Origin: Aphrocallistes beatrix
Taxonomy: Eukaryota > Porifera > Hexactinellida > Sceptrulophora > Aphrocallistidae
Assembly: GCA_963281255.1 (NCBI GenBank)
Contig: OY725493.1
Span: 3,813,857-3,877,856 of the forward strand
DNA: 64,000 bases
Direction of reading: 5' to 3'
Made by a program: the position numbers and the translations under genes. Shown in pieces: positions 31,765 through 43,866 of this stretch. Within the stretch, counting starts at the first letter, position 1, and the number at the start of each line of letters is the position of its first letter. Under the pieces are notes generated by a model, which saw only the letters and a list, made by a program, of their open reading frames with translations, did not search any database and was not told the origin of the DNA.

Positions 31765-32097
31765 ATAGGAAACTAGGATCAAAGTGATTATAATCAGTCA
31801 TGTGAATCAATATATAAAGCCTGTCTCTATAATTATGTATGTTAGAATTAGTGTAAGATTATATAATCAAATAATGTATGTTTGTTTATTCATACAAACC
31901 CAAGAAGAATTTGCCACGAATTATAATATGTGATATGTTACACACAATAAGAGAAATGTTTAAAAATATTTAAATTTTATTTGAAGTCTAATATCAATCA
32001 AGATAGATTCTATGTTCGACAGAAGTAAGTTTGAACAACATTTATGGAGTAATTAGTGAAAATCGAATCAATTACAATACTTAAGACACCTCCCTAG

Positions 32098-32233
32098 GTT
32101 GCTTAAAGTTCGGTCTTAAGTTCGGTCTTAAGTTCGGTCTTAAGATCGAACTTTAATCTTAGTGAATAATACTTAAGATCGAACTTAAGACTTAAGCACT
32201 AAGATCGATCTTAAGTTCTTAGTGAATACGGCC
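32098..32233 (-). repeat. TTAAGTTCGGTC tandem words and Harbinger-like end
   Basis: Three head-to-tail 12-bp units (TTAAGTTCGGTC) are followed by inverted AGATCGAACTTAAG words, and the block ends CTTAGTGAATACGGCC. This looks like the sub-terminal and terminal region of a Harbinger-type element that may include the Myb/SANT gene. Confidence 0.45.
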
Positions 32234-32376
32234 GCAGAACTTAGTGGAGCCATAGCCAAGACTCCCGCATGCGAAAAATCAGCTTTCTGCGCCTGGCAGT
32301 TTCTTCAATCAATTCGTTACATATATACGTATACGTATATATACACACACATTAATCGAGTTTTAATAGCAAGGAT
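32234..32376 (+). repeat. Family X 3' end
   Basis: GAACTTAGTGGAGCCATAGC to the TIR24 motif TTAATCGAGTTTTAATAG. The rest of the unit is absent, apparently cut by the Harbinger-like element. Confidence 0.75.
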
Positions 32377-33498
32377 TTGCTCAGAAATGAAATACAACCT
32401 TAGGGAACCCAAAAATAACGTTTGGGCAGTATCCTAAACTGATGCACTTAAATCGGATGTAGGAACCACAATAATTCTCCTATTACAGCAGCCCTATATG
32501 CAAATCGAAAGTTGATCCCCTGAGTTATACAATGGACGAATTGAAAACATTCTATTTCCACTACCTTCTGAATATTGACAACAGATCAGTATTTATGAAT
32601 GACCTAAGCAGTTGGAACGCACAAATCTCAATGCTCATAAATTTTAATATTTAATTGATTTACTGTACCATTATATTCATAAAATAATAAAAAACTACAG
32701 CAATTTTCCACCGTATCTCTAAAGTAATTATCCATCCAATCATCTGAATGCCCCTCGAAACCAAGTGAGTTATATCCTAGCACAGTCATTATTTAAATAA
32801 TTTAGCCTATGCAGGACTTTACCCATTTGGTATTGAGGCGCATTTATGAAATGTCCGGAGATAATTACTTGGAGAGTCGGAAGCAGACTGATATAATTCC
32901 TCTTTTTTTGCAATATATGTAGTAAGTCTTCTGTAAATATTCATTTTTTAATTTTTTGTTGGTTATTTTTCAGCCTTAGTTACTTTGAATATATTCAAAA
33001 ATTCTAGAAAAGAAAGGTGACATATTGAAATCATTGCACTTGATACGTACGATTTTTGAGCCAGTCAGGTTAATCATGTAGAGAATGGTATTATGTATAT
33101 ATGTTTAAATTGTTTAATACGTCTTTGGAGCGATACGTATTACATATAAAATTGATTTTATCATATCACGTTAATACGTAGAACTCCAAATAGATTACGT
33201 CACAGGAGCATATAGATGTAGGATGGGGATTGGTAGGGCCTTTAGGTTATAACTCAGGATTGGTAGGGCCATTTCGGACAATTTGTATTAAGAATTTATG
33301 ATTAATATAATATAATAACTCTCGACAAATTATTAGTAAGACATAGCCCTACCAACACTAGAGCTTACGCATAAGCGTCAACATTTTGTTAAATGAATTG
33401 AAAACACATGTTCCCAGCATGCCTACTCATTAATTCTTTCAGATTATTTCATCAATAAAATTGAGCGACCGTATGATAAGTCCAAATTGATGAAATCA
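32377..33498. other. No gene recognised
   Basis: AT-rich single-copy-looking sequence. A pair of inverted GGATTGGTAGGGCC / GCCCTACCAAC words lies at 33225-33352 (possibly a small MITE). Otherwise nothing. Confidence 0.45.
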
Positions 33499-33644
33499 TA
33501 GGCGACTATTTTGATTCTTTTCATGGTTAGCTCGTGGCGAGATTTATAAATATATATCAAACTAATGTGGCATGCCACCCCAAGTCAAATAACATTTAGG
33601 TCTGGGATGGCACGCTACCACTGCCATCCCTGGGGAAACGCCTA
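33499..33644 (+). mobile_element. MITE of the AGGCG family
   Basis: Starts AGGCGACTATTTTGATTC and ends GAAACGCCTAT. The same family occurs in reverse at 63517-63669 (TAGGCTTAACTCC...GTTACGCCTATG). Shared interior: GGCATGCCACCCCAAGTC, ACATTTAGGTCTGGG. Confidence 0.65.
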
Positions 33645-33664
33645 TCGAAATATTAAATATAACC

Positions 33665-34095
33665 AGGCGTCCTTTGGGCGCCCGGGGTCACATTAATTAA
33701 TTATAAGGGAAATAACTTCACTAAATACGTCTGTCCTACTGTTATAATCGATATTACACTAAAAATTACGAAATTTATCAATTTTTAGTAATGATGACAC
33801 CATAACAAAGTGATAAGTCATCATTTTTTGATGATAGCTGCATCATATGTGAGGTATGTTAGTATACAGATTCTATTAGAATGTCAGCATTCTATCTCCT
33901 ACAATGGCTGAGTTATGCCCGAATAACTATATTGCTTAACAAAAATGTGACAATGACGTCATAATTCCATGATGAGTCGACATTTTCGTCTGAGTCAGAA
34001 CTTAATGGAGCCATAGCCAAAAGACTCCAACATGCCAAAAATCAGTTTTCTGTGCCTGTCAGTTTCTTAAATCAATTCGTTACAGATATGTATAT
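33665..34095 (+). repeat. Family X copy, 5' truncated
   Basis: Starts at GGCGTCCTTTGGGCGCC and runs to AATTCGTTACAGATATG. One intact CRE (33953). Confidence 0.8.
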
Positions 34096-34099
34096 ATAC

Positions 34100-34625
34100 T
34101 TCGCTTGCTTGCGCTGCGCGGCTGGCGGACACTTTGTATCCATCGGAGGCGCCCTTCGGGAGCCAGGGGTCACAGTGATTAATTATAAGGAAGATAACAT
34201 CTCTAAATACGTCTGTCTTAAAGTTAAAATCTATATCGCACGAAAGATCACCAAATTTTTGAAATTTTGATGCGTAATGATGATATCATAATAGAGCGAT
34301 GAGTAATTCTTTTTTTGATGATAGTTGTATCATTTGTGAGACAAATCAATATACACATTCTATTAGAATTTCAGCCTTCTATCACTTGAAATGGCTGAGT
34401 TATGGTCAAAAACTGAAATTTCTAATTATAAAAAAGGTGACAATGACGTCATAATTCCATGATGAATGACATTTTCGTCTGAGGTCAGAACTTGGTGGAG
34501 CCATAGCTAAAAGACTCCCGCATGTCAAAAATCAGCTTTCTGCGCCTGGCAGTTTCTTCAATCAATGCGTTACAGCGATATAAATATATATATATGAATA
34601 CACATTAATCGAGTTTTAATAGTAA
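34100..34625 (+). repeat. Family X copy
   Basis: Complete from TTCGCTTGCTTGCGCTGCGC through both hairpins to TIR24 (34598-34622). CRE at about 34442. Confidence 0.85.
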
Positions 34626-35762
34626 CAAGCGCGCTTCGCTTGCTTGCGTTGCGCGGTTAGCGGACACTTTGTGTCCGCCGGAGGCTCCCTTCGGTCGCCT
34701 ATAGGTGAGATTGGTTAATTATAAAGGAGATATCATCTCTAAATATGCCCATCCATAGCCTACTATAATAAGGCCTCAGAGTAACTTGCGAATTTGGCAC
34801 TAGGGATGCAGTAGAAGATGGTTGAAGAAATACATGAAATTCAATGGTTTACGAGATATTCGACAAATTACCAAATGTGGCCAATATGGTAAATTGTCTA
34901 ATAACTCGTAAATTATTGAATTAAGACATAGAAATTGTATTATAGCTTAAGGTTGGTGTTTCCTTCCAGAACTAACTTTAAAAGTTTTCATTATTTTCAC
35001 CTGAAATTTTTTGTGGAAACTATTCTCGATGAGTTATCTGCAAAAATACTCTTTTCGGGAGCCCAAGAAGTAAGAGAGAAAATGTTTTTTTCCCAAATGA
35101 CCTAATTTATAGAGGACATTCAAGGAAACTTCAATGCATTATGCCTCTTTTACTCAATTATTCTTGCACGAAATGGTTGAATAAAGAAAATAATAGGAAT
35201 ATAATTTTTAATTTTAACCCAAATAATTTTTTCTTTCAAATTTCGTTTATACAAAATTTAGAGGCAGATTTTCGTAAGGAAAAATATTTTAACTTTTTTC
35301 TAAAGTAGAATATCAAAAATCTGTCTCTATCATTTTGTTCCACGTGACGAGATCTTTCTAAAACCGTCGAGTTTTTAACTCTACGACCTTTGTAACTAGA
35401 GATTCCTCCTTTGTAAAATTGATTTTTTTAAGTGCTAAAACCAGGTTACAAAGCAATTTTCTTCGGAAAGGCTTGATTTCCATTTGATTTTACGGTATTC
35501 TGATAAAATATAACATCAAAACATCCTCAATCAACAACTTATAGTAGTACTCAACTTCAAAATATGACATATCAAACATTTTCACATCATGACACCTTCA
35601 AAAGTGTGAAAAAGTTGACAGTTATCACTGGGGGCCCAAAAATAACCATGTCCGATAGTTTCCGCCGAAATCCCATACCTATAACTTTATTTGACTATGC
35701 CAGGTCGTTATTTTAATACTGAATTCGTACTTAGCACTAAATTTCCAGCAATTTGATATATA

Positions 35763-37098
35763 CTTAGGGCATTCAATTAGTTCGTAACCCTGCAATTATT
35801 TTTATTATTAGGAAACCTAAACATCAAAAACTACATTAAATGTTCAAAGTAGTCTCCCTTCTGCTCAATTACTAGCTTTAAACGTTCAATCCACTTAAAA
35901 AACGTCTTCTTATACTCCTCTTGGGGGATGTCTCTGAGATACAGACGAATTGCCCTTTCAATTTGCACATCTTCCTCAAAAACTGACCCAGCTAGATGTC
36001 TTTTGAGCCCATCGAAGAGCCAAAAGTCGCAGGGTGCTAGGTTAGGACTATGTGGTGGATGTTCTAACTCCTCAAGACCCATAGAAGCAATTGTTTCCTT
36101 CACCTCCTTAGATTTGTGTGGTCTGGCATTATCGTGCAAAAGTTTTATTCCTTTGAGTCCGGTGGCTGGTCGACGCTTAAAATAATGTTTTTGGATCTCA
36201 GGAAGAACAATTGTTGCGTAGAAGTTGCCAGTGATTGTTTGCCCCTTTGGGGCACAGATTTGGCACACTGGACCATACGCATCAAAAAAAATCGTGTACA
36301 TAACCTTGGGGGTCCAGCGATCGGGTCTCGGTAATCCTGGGGGAGCACTCCCTTTTGCCACCCATACCTTATTCTGTTGCTTGCGTGGAGGTTCTGAATA
36401 TATTATCCAAGTTTCATCCCCGGTAAATATTTCAGATAATCGCCTCTCATCGCAATGCTCATATTTTTCAAGCAAGTTTTTGGCCATTCTCAGTCGGTTC
36501 TTCTTTTGAGCCTGTGTTAAGAAATGTGGAACCCAACGTGAACAAACCTTTGACATACCGAGATGCTTTGTCAGAATAGTATGAACACTTCCCGTTAACA
36601 AGTCCAGGGTGCCAGCTAACTGTTCTACTGTAATATGCGGATCAGAATCGCACATTTCAGCTACAAGAGCAATATTGTTGGAGGTAGTAGCAGTAACGGG
36701 TTGTCCCATCCGAGGGTCATCTTCAATCGACTCCCTACCTCCACGAAAACGAAGACTCCACTTCTTAACCGTCGATTCCGAACAGGCCTCTTCCCCAAAT
36801 ACGGTTACCAAGTCTTGGTGGATATTCCTTGGAGTATCGCTGAGTAATGAGCGAATTTTGATGTAGGCTCTCTGCTCTAGTAAAATTTCGCTCGATTTTG
36901 AAGCCATAAATTCTTCTGTGGTTACTATAGCCAATATTTAGGAAAACGTAACTTGGAAAATAATCAATCGATTCTATCAAACTAAATTGCTCCTACGAGA
37001 AGAATATATAAGCTATATAATTGGAAGCAAATAGGGGAGAAATGTAGTTAAACAATATAAGTAAAAGCGAGGGTTACGAACTAACTGAATGCCCTAAG
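35763..37098 (-). mobile_element. Intact mariner element
   Basis: 1336 bp. TIRs CTTAGGGCATTCAATTAG and CTAACTGAATGCCCTAAG differ at one position within the first 29. TA on both sides (35761-35762, 37099-37100). It sits in the TTAA-1 hairpin; removing it restores GATATATATTGACCATATTT. Confidence 0.95.
35831..36934 (-). CDS. Mariner transposase, DD34D
   Basis: 367 codons, uninterrupted. The N-terminal part holds the paired helix-turn-helix region that binds the TIR (IKIRSLLSDTPRNIHQDL; ESTVKKWSLRFRGGRES). WVPHFLT at 134-140 matches the mariner WVPHEL motif. The catalytic triad is D173 (TGDETW), D268 (HDNARPH) and D303 (SPNLAPCDFWLF), the last two separated by 34 residues. This is full length for the family (about 345-370). 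A second Met at residue 10 (MASKSSE) is an equally good start. It catalyses cut-and-paste transposition at TA. The intact triad, near-perfect TIRs and lack of stops suggest recent arrival and possible activity. Confidence 0.95.
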   Translation of the reverse strand: MAIVTTEEFMASKSSEILLEQRAYIKIRSLLSDTPRNIHQDLVTVFGEEACSESTVKKWSLRFRGGRESIEDDPRMGQPVTATTSNNIALVAEMCDSDPHITVEQLAGTLDLLTGSVHTILTKHLGMSKVCSRWVPHFLTQAQKKNRLRMAKNLLEKYEHCDERRLSEIFTGDETWIIYSEPPRKQQNKVWVAKGSAPPGLPRPDRWTPKVMYTIFFDAYGPVCQICAPKGQTITGNFYATIVLPEIQKHYFKRRPATGLKGIKLLHDNARPHKSKEVKETIASMGLEELEHPPHSPNLAPCDFWLFDGLKRHLAGSVFEEDVQIERAIRLYLRDIPQEEYKKTFFKWIERLKLVIEQKGDYFEHLM

Positions 37099-37544
37099 TA
37101 TATTGACCATATTTGGAAATATTTTTGGTTGCCTTTTCATAGCAACGCTCAGGAAAGTTAAAAAATTCCTGGCCGTTGCTAGGCACAGTCAAACAAAAAT
37201 GTTTCCAAATATGGTAAATATATATATCAAATTGCTGGAAATCTCGTGCTGAGCATGAATTCAGCATTTAAAAGATGATCTGGCACTGTTTAAAGAAGTT
37301 AGAGCTGTGGGACATTTCGCATTTAATAGGAAGTAGCCTATTTGCTATCAAATGGGATTAAATTTGAATGTCTAGCTATCGCTGTTTTCAAGATATAGCC
37401 CCAACTGACCAAAACACGTTTCCATAGCAACACTGGAATGTAAGAACATTCCATGAAAAATTTCCAAATTTTTAGGAATAAATAATTCACTTCTCAGTTC
37501 TATGCGAAAAACCTTTTAATAAAAACACTTTGAAGTGCCCTTAA

Positions 37545-38729
37545 GGTTGTCCTTTCCTATGGGAATTTTGTTTTTTATCAAAAATCAACCAAAAGACCTT
37601 TTTAACCATTTTTAGATACCTAAAGGGGTTCTAAACCTCAATTTCGATTTTCAGAATTTCAAAGCCAATATTTTGCCACTTAGAGCCACTTGAACCACCT
37701 GGTGTCGCCCAAAGAAGGACACATTTTTGTCTCATATCAATAGCTTCTTTAAACAATGTCAGATCATAATTTTGATGCTAAATTCATGGTCAACATTAAA
37801 ATTCCAACAATTTGATATATATATTGGACACATTCGGAGAAATTTTTTGACTGCGGGTCCCTAGCAACGACCAGGAATGTGAAAAAATTCCTGGCCGTTG
37901 CTATGCACGGACATCCAAAAGATTCTCCAACTATGGTCAATATATATATCAAATTGCTGGAAATTCAATGAGGGACACGAATTGAGGGTTCAAATAATGA
38001 TCTGACACGGTTAAAAAAATTATTGATCTGGGATTCCGGCGGACACTATTGAATGTGGCTATTTTTGGGGACCTAGCCATCAATGACCACTTATTCACAC
38101 TTTTGACGGTGAAAAATTACCATATTTTGAAGTTTAGTACTGCTATAAGTTGTCAAATATCGATATTTGAATGCTATTTAATATTCTAAAGCAGTTTTAT
38201 AGCGATGGATATTGAGGGGCATATATAAATATTTTTGAAACCTATTTTCTGGGACTTTTTTTTCAGCAATTATAAAGTTGATAACTTTTTGAAAATTCAA
38301 ACTAGGGGCGAAAACTCAACGGTTTCAGATAGATCTCGAAGAGTAGAACATAATGAACAGACAGAATTTTGATATTAGGAATAAAAAGAGAATTATAAAA
38401 AAATAGTGTCAAAATTACGAAAAATAAAATACCTCGGGTGTTTTGATGTGAATTTTTAACAATTTTAAAAATTTCAAAAATCTGTCTGTTCATTAGTTAA
38501 ATCATCGATTTATGAATGAATTTGAAAAGTTTATAAAAGATCGTAGGAATATTGTTTCATATTTTTTCCCTATAAATTGCCTAAAATTTTTAAAAAATTT
38601 TTTTATTGTTTGAACAATTTCAATTATTAATGCAGTTTTACAGATAACTTGCGATTCAAATCTGCACTGAAAAAATTAAATGAATCGGTTGAAAAAGTCA
38701 AAAGTTAGCAATTATAGGAAAGGCCAACC
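37545..38729 (+). mobile_element. TTAA-2 element, complete
   Basis: GGTTGTCCTTTCC to GGAAAGGCCAACC, TTAA at 37541-37544 and 38730-38733. Collapsing gives AAGTGCCCTTAAACGGCC, seen empty at 50850. Non-coding, 1185 bp. Confidence 0.9.
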
Positions 38730-38863
38730 TTAAACGGCCTCTGAAAATCCTGTTGCGCAATCATTTGATGGCTAACCTAAATTTTAACAACGGATATGGG
38801 TGCTTTGACACCATATTTATATATGCTGGTAATACATTCCTAAGCTCTATTGTGCTTACTTAA

Positions 38864-40054
38864 GGTTGGCCTTTCCTATGGACATTTTGTTTTTTATCAA
38901 AAATTTGCCAAAAGTCCATTTTAACCATTTTAGGATAACTAAAGGGGTTCTAAACAATAATTTTGAATTTTAGAATTTCAATGCTAATATTTCGCAACCT
39001 AGAGCAACTTGTACCACCTGGTGTCGCCTAAAAAAGGACACAATTTGTCTCATATCCATAACTTATTTAAACCATGTCAGATCATCATTTTAATGCTAAA
39101 TTCGTGCTCAGCACTAAATTTCCTGCAATTAGATATATATATTGGACATATTTGGAAAATTCTTTGGCTGCGGGTTCCTAACAACGGCCAGCAATGTGAA
39201 AAAATTTCTGGCCGTTGCTATGCACGGACATCCAAAAACTTCTCCAAATATGGTCAATATATATATCAAATTGCTGGAAATTTAGTGCTGAGCACGAATT
39301 TAGTATTAAAATGATGATCTGACATGGTTCGAAGAAGTTATTGATCTCGAATTCCAGGTGGACACTATCGAATGTGGTTATTTTTGGGTGGCCAGTCAGC
39401 AATGAACATTTTTTCCCACTTTTGATGGATAAAAATTTGATATACCATATTTTGAAGTTAAGTAGTGCTATAAGTTGTCGAATAAGGATATTTGCATGTT
39501 ATTTAATATTCCAAAACAGTTAAAACTAATGGAAATTGAGGGACATATATAAATATTTTCTAAATCCTATTTTCTGAGACTTTTTTTTCAGCAATTGTAA
39601 AGGTGATAACTTTTTGCAAATTCAACATAGGGACGAAAACTTAACGGTTTCTGATAGATCTCGAAGAGTAGAACATAATGAACAGATAGAAATTTGACAA
39701 TACAAATAAAAAGAGAATTAAGAAAAAAATAGTGTCAAAATTACAAAAAATAAAATTCCTCGGGTGTTTTGATGTGAATTTTTAACAATTTTCAAAATTT
39801 CAAAAATCTGTCTGTTTATTAGTTAGATCATCGATTTATGAATGAATTTGAAAAGTTTCTAATGGATTGTAAGCATATTGTTTCCGATTTCTTACTTGTA
39901 AAATGACCAAATTTTTTTAAAATTTTTTTTATCTCTAATTATTTCAATTATTAATGCAGTTTTGCAGATAACTCTGCGATTCAAATCTGCACTGAAAAAA
40001 TTAAATGAATCGGTTTAAAAAGTCAAAAGTTAGCTATTATAGGAAAGGCCAACC
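38864..40054 (+). mobile_element. TTAA-2 element, complete
   Basis: GGTTGGCCTTTCC to GGAAAGGCCAACC, TTAA at 38860-38863 and 40055-40058. 1191 bp, non-coding, with the conserved hairpin at 39125-39280. Confidence 0.9.
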
Positions 40055-40530
40055 TTAATGATTTAAGGTAGCTCATGTATTTCTTCATCCATCTTCTACC
40101 GCATCCCTGGTAAAGTTACTCTTAGGCCTTATATATAGTATGGCCCATCTTAGTTTTAAAATCGATATCACTCATAAATCACCAAATTTGTCAATTTTTA
40201 AAATTTTGATGACTAATGATGACGTCATAACAAAGTGATGAGTCATCATTTTTCGATGATAGTTGCATCATATGTGAGGTATGTTAGTGTACAGATTCTA
40301 TTAAAATTTCAGCCTGCTATCTCCTATAATGGCTGAGTTATGCCCGAATAACTTTGTTGCTTAACTTTTAAAAATGTGACAATGATGTCATAATTCCATG
40401 ATGAGTCGACATTTTGCCCTGAACTCAGAACTTACTGGAGCCATAACCAAAATACTCCCACATGCCAATAATCAGCTTTCTGCGCCCGGCAGTTTCTTCA
40501 ATCATTTCGTTACAGATATATATATATATA

Positions 40531-40972
40531 CAGTGGAACCTGTATTAAACGGCCACCCAAGGGACTGGACAAAATTGGCCGTTATACACAGGTGGCTGTT
40601 ATATACAGGTAATTGTTTTAATCACCAAAAGGTATCAACTGAAATTAATATCAAGTTTTTAGAAATCTATTACTTCAAGTAATATAATGAAACTTGTTTA
40701 TCGTTAGTAACAGGTCCTGTCATAAACACATAAAAAGGTGAAAAAGGTGATGGTCGTTATAGACAGGTAGTGACCATTATAGACAGATGATGGCCGTTAT
40801 ACACAGTTTTTGGGTCAGTAAGGGACTGCAAATGGGTGGCCGCTGGCCGCGTTGAGCAGGTGACCGCTATACACAGGGTCAATATTATGGAATTTCGGAC
40901 AGGACTGTTCAATGGTGACCGCTATAGACAGGTGACGGTTATACAGAGTGGCCGTTATAGCAGGTTCGACTG
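40531..40972. mobile_element. Family C element
   Basis: CAGTGGAACCTGTATTAAAC to GCAGGTTCGACTG, TA on both sides. Same interior motifs as the copies at 14354 and 14868. Confidence 0.8.
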
Positions 40973-41112
40973 TATATACATATACGTAGATTAATCGAGT
41001 TTTAATACTAGTAAGGATGATAAGCGCGCTTCGCTTACTTGCGCTGCGCGGCTGCCAGACACTATGTATCCACCGGAGGCGGCCTGTGGACGCCTGGGGT
41101 CGCATTGATTAA

Positions 41113-43432
41113 GGTTGGCATTTCCTATGGGCACTTTGTTTCTTATCAAACAATTTTAGTCATTTTTAGATCCCTAAAGGGGTTCTAACCATTAATTTCA
41201 ATTTTTAGAATTTCTAAGCTAATATTTCAGAGCCACTTGTACCACCTGGTGTTGTCTAAAAAAGGACACATTTTTGAAGCGAAATGTTTAATATCCATAA
41301 CTTCTTTGAGCCATGTTTTAATGCTAAATTCTTGCTTAGCACTAAATTTCCTGCAATTTGATATATATATTGGACACATTTGGATAATCTTTTGGCTGCG
41401 GGTTCGTTGCAACGACCAAGAATGTGAAAAAATTGCTGGCCGTTGCTAAGCACGGATAACCAAAAAAATCTTCAAATATGGTCAATATATATATCAAATT
41501 GCTGGAAATTCAATGCGGGATACGATTTCAGAATTCAAATGATGATCTGACATGGTTCAAGGATGTTATTGACCTGGGATTCCGGCGGATACTATCGAAT
41601 GTGGTTATTTTTGGGCGGCCAGTCATCAGTGACCAGTTTTTCACACTTTTAATTTTGAAAACTTTTAATATACCATATTTTGAAGTTAAGGTTGGTGTTT
41701 CCTTCCAGAACTAACTCAAAAAGTTTTCATTATTTTCTCCTGAATTTTTTTGTGGAAACCTTTCTCGATGAGTTATCTGCAAAAATACACTTTTCGGGAG
41801 CTCAAAAAGCAAGAAAAACTTTTTATTTTTCACAAATCACTTAATTTATAGAGGACATTCAAGAAAACTTCAATGACTTATGCCTCTTCTACTCAATTAT
41901 TCTTGCACGAAATGGTTGAATAAAGAAAATAATAGAATAGAATTTTCAATTTAACCCAATTAATTTTTTCATTCTAATTTCGTAGCAGATTTTCGTAAGG
42001 AAAAATATTTTAACGTTTTTCTAAAGTAGAATAAAATCTGTCTCTATCACTTTGTTCTACGTGACGAGATCTTTCCAAAACCGTCGAGATTTTTACTCAA
42101 CGACCTTTGTAACTAAAGATTCATTCTTTGTAAAATTGTTTTTTTTAGTGCTAAAAACAGGCTACAAAGCAATTTTATTCGGAAAGGCTTGATATCCATT
42201 AGTTTTTACTGTGTCCTAGTATTAAAAAACATCCAAACATTCTAAATCAACAACTTATAGTAGTACTTAACTTCAAAATATGGCATATCAAATATTTCCA
42301 CATCATGACACCTTCAAAAGTGTGAAAACGTTTTCAGTTATGACTGGGGACCCAAAAATGATCATGTCCGATAGTATCCGCCGAAATCCCATATCTATAA
42401 CTTTATTTGACTATGCTAGGTCGTTATTTTAATTCTGAATTCGTGCTCAGCACTAAATTTCCAGCAATTTGATATATATATATTGACCATATTTGGAGAA
42501 TATTTTGGTTGCCTTTTCCTAGCAACGGCCAGGAATGTGAAAATATTCCTGCCCGTTGCTAGACACGGTCAAACAAAAATGTTTCAAAATATGGTCAATA
42601 TATATAATAAATTGCTGGAAATCTAGTGCTGAGCATGAATTCAGCATAAAAAGATTATCTGGCACTGTTAAAAGAAGTTATAGCTGTGGGACAATTCGCA
42701 TTATAATGTGTCGTTTTTAGAGCGACACCAGGTGATAAAAGTGGAAATATTGGGGCTGGAGTTATAAAAATCGGAAATATTGTTTAGAACCCCTATAAGG
42801 ATCTAAAAATGATAAAAAAGCATTTTGGGCACATTTTTAGTAAAAAACAAGTGTCTCATGGGAAACACCAACCTTAAGTACTGCTATAAGTTGTCGAATA
42901 AGGATATTTGCACGTTATTTAATATTCTAAAGATGTTAAAACTAATGGAAAATGAAGGATAAATATAAATTTTTTCTAAATCTTATTTTCTGAGCCTTTT
43001 TTTTCAGCAATTATAAATGTGATAACTTTTGTAAAATCAACATAGAGGCGAAAACTCAACGGCTTTAGATAGATCTCGAAGAGTAGAACATAATGCACAG
43101 ACATACTTTTGATATTACGAATCAAAAGAGAATTAAGAAAAAAATAGTGTCAAAATAGGTGTTTAGTGTGAATTTTCAAAATTATGTCTGTTCATTAGTT
43201 AGATCATCAATTAATGAAAGAATTTGAAAAGTTTCTAAAGGGTTGTAAGCATATTGTGTCCGAATTCTTCTTTGTAAATTGACGAATTTTTCTAAAAATT
43301 TTTTTAATTTGTTGAATTATTTCGATTATTAATGCAGTATTGCAGATAACTCTGCAATTCAAATCTGCACTGAAAAAATTAAATGAATAGGTTGAAAAAG
43401 TAAAAAGTTAGCTATTATAGGAAAGGCCAACC
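41113..43432 (+). mobile_element. TTAA-2 element carrying a TTAA-1 element
   Basis: GGTTGGCATTTCC to GGAAAGGCCAACC with TTAA at 41109-41112 and 43433-43436. Interrupted by TTAA-1 at 41690-42873. Confidence 0.9.
41690..42873 (+). mobile_element. TTAA-1 element nested in TTAA-2
   Basis: GGTTGGTGTTTCC to GGAAACACCAACC, TTAA at 41686-41689 and 42874-42877. Collapsing restores TTTTGAAGTTAAGTACTGCT, matching 39449 in the uninterrupted copy. Confidence 0.9.
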
Positions 43433-43866
43433 TTAATTATAAGGGAGATAACATCCCTAAATACGCCTGTCCTACTGTTATAATCGATATCGCACGAAAA
43501 ATCACCAAATTTGTCATTTTTTTAAATTTTGATTTTTAATGATCACGTCATAACAGGGTAATGAGTCATCAATTTTGATGCTAGTTGTATCATTTCTGAG
43601 ATATATTAATATACACATTGTATTAAAATTTCAGCCTGCTATCACCTAAAATGACTGAGTTATGGTCGAAAAACTGAAATTTCTAATTATAAAAAGGTGA
43701 CAATGACGTCATAATTCCTTGATGAGGTCAGACCTTAGCGGAGCCATTGCCAAGAGACTCCCACATGCCAAAAATCAGCTTTTTGTGCGTAGCAGTTCCT
43801 TCAATCAATTCGTTGCATATATATATACACACAAATAAACATTAATCGAGTTTTAATCGTAAGGAT

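Larger units (their letters stand above)
34951..37321 (+). mobile_element. TTAA-1 copy with right end deleted, holding a mariner
   Basis: The left TIR GGTTGGTGTTTCC follows TTAA (34947-34950). The right TIR and about 150 bp are absent: the sequence goes from the element's internal GCATTTAA straight to the flanking TAGGAAGTAGCC of family D. A mariner lies at 35763-37098. Confidence 0.8.
34755..40136 (+). mobile_element. Family D (P-like MITE), carrying three TTAA elements
   Basis: D begins CATAGCCTACTATAATAAGG and ends TATATATAGTATG, next to GCCCATC on each side. Its own sequence is 34755-34946, 37326-37540, 38734-38859 and 40059-40136; the gaps are TTAA-1 (34951), TTAA-2 (37545) and TTAA-2 (38864), each at a TTAA. 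The pieces in order match the uninterrupted D arms at 49140-49640 and 50840-51100. Confidence 0.8.
34626..40529 (+). repeat. Family X copy split by a 5.4-kb nest
   Basis: The 5' part is 34626-34748 and the 3' part 40144-40529; together they make one X unit. The break is the insertion of family D with a 7-bp repeat GCCCATC on both sides. The rejoined sequence matches 50130-50190 in reverse. Confidence 0.85.
40985..43866 (+). repeat. Family X copy split by a TTAA-2 element
   Basis: A TIR24 motif at 40990-41018, then the GC-rich start at 41024-41108; the unit resumes at 43437 and ends at TIR24 (43838-43863). Rejoining gives CATTGATTAATTATAAGGGA, the X consensus. CRE at about 43704. Confidence 0.85.

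Noticed and set aside
33225..33352. GGATTGGTAGGGCC inverted words as a MITE
   Set aside because: Pairing is only about 11-14 bp and no TSD is visible; not enough to call.
40815..41105. 96-codon minus-strand frame
   Set aside because: Spans family C and X boundaries; composition follows the repeats.
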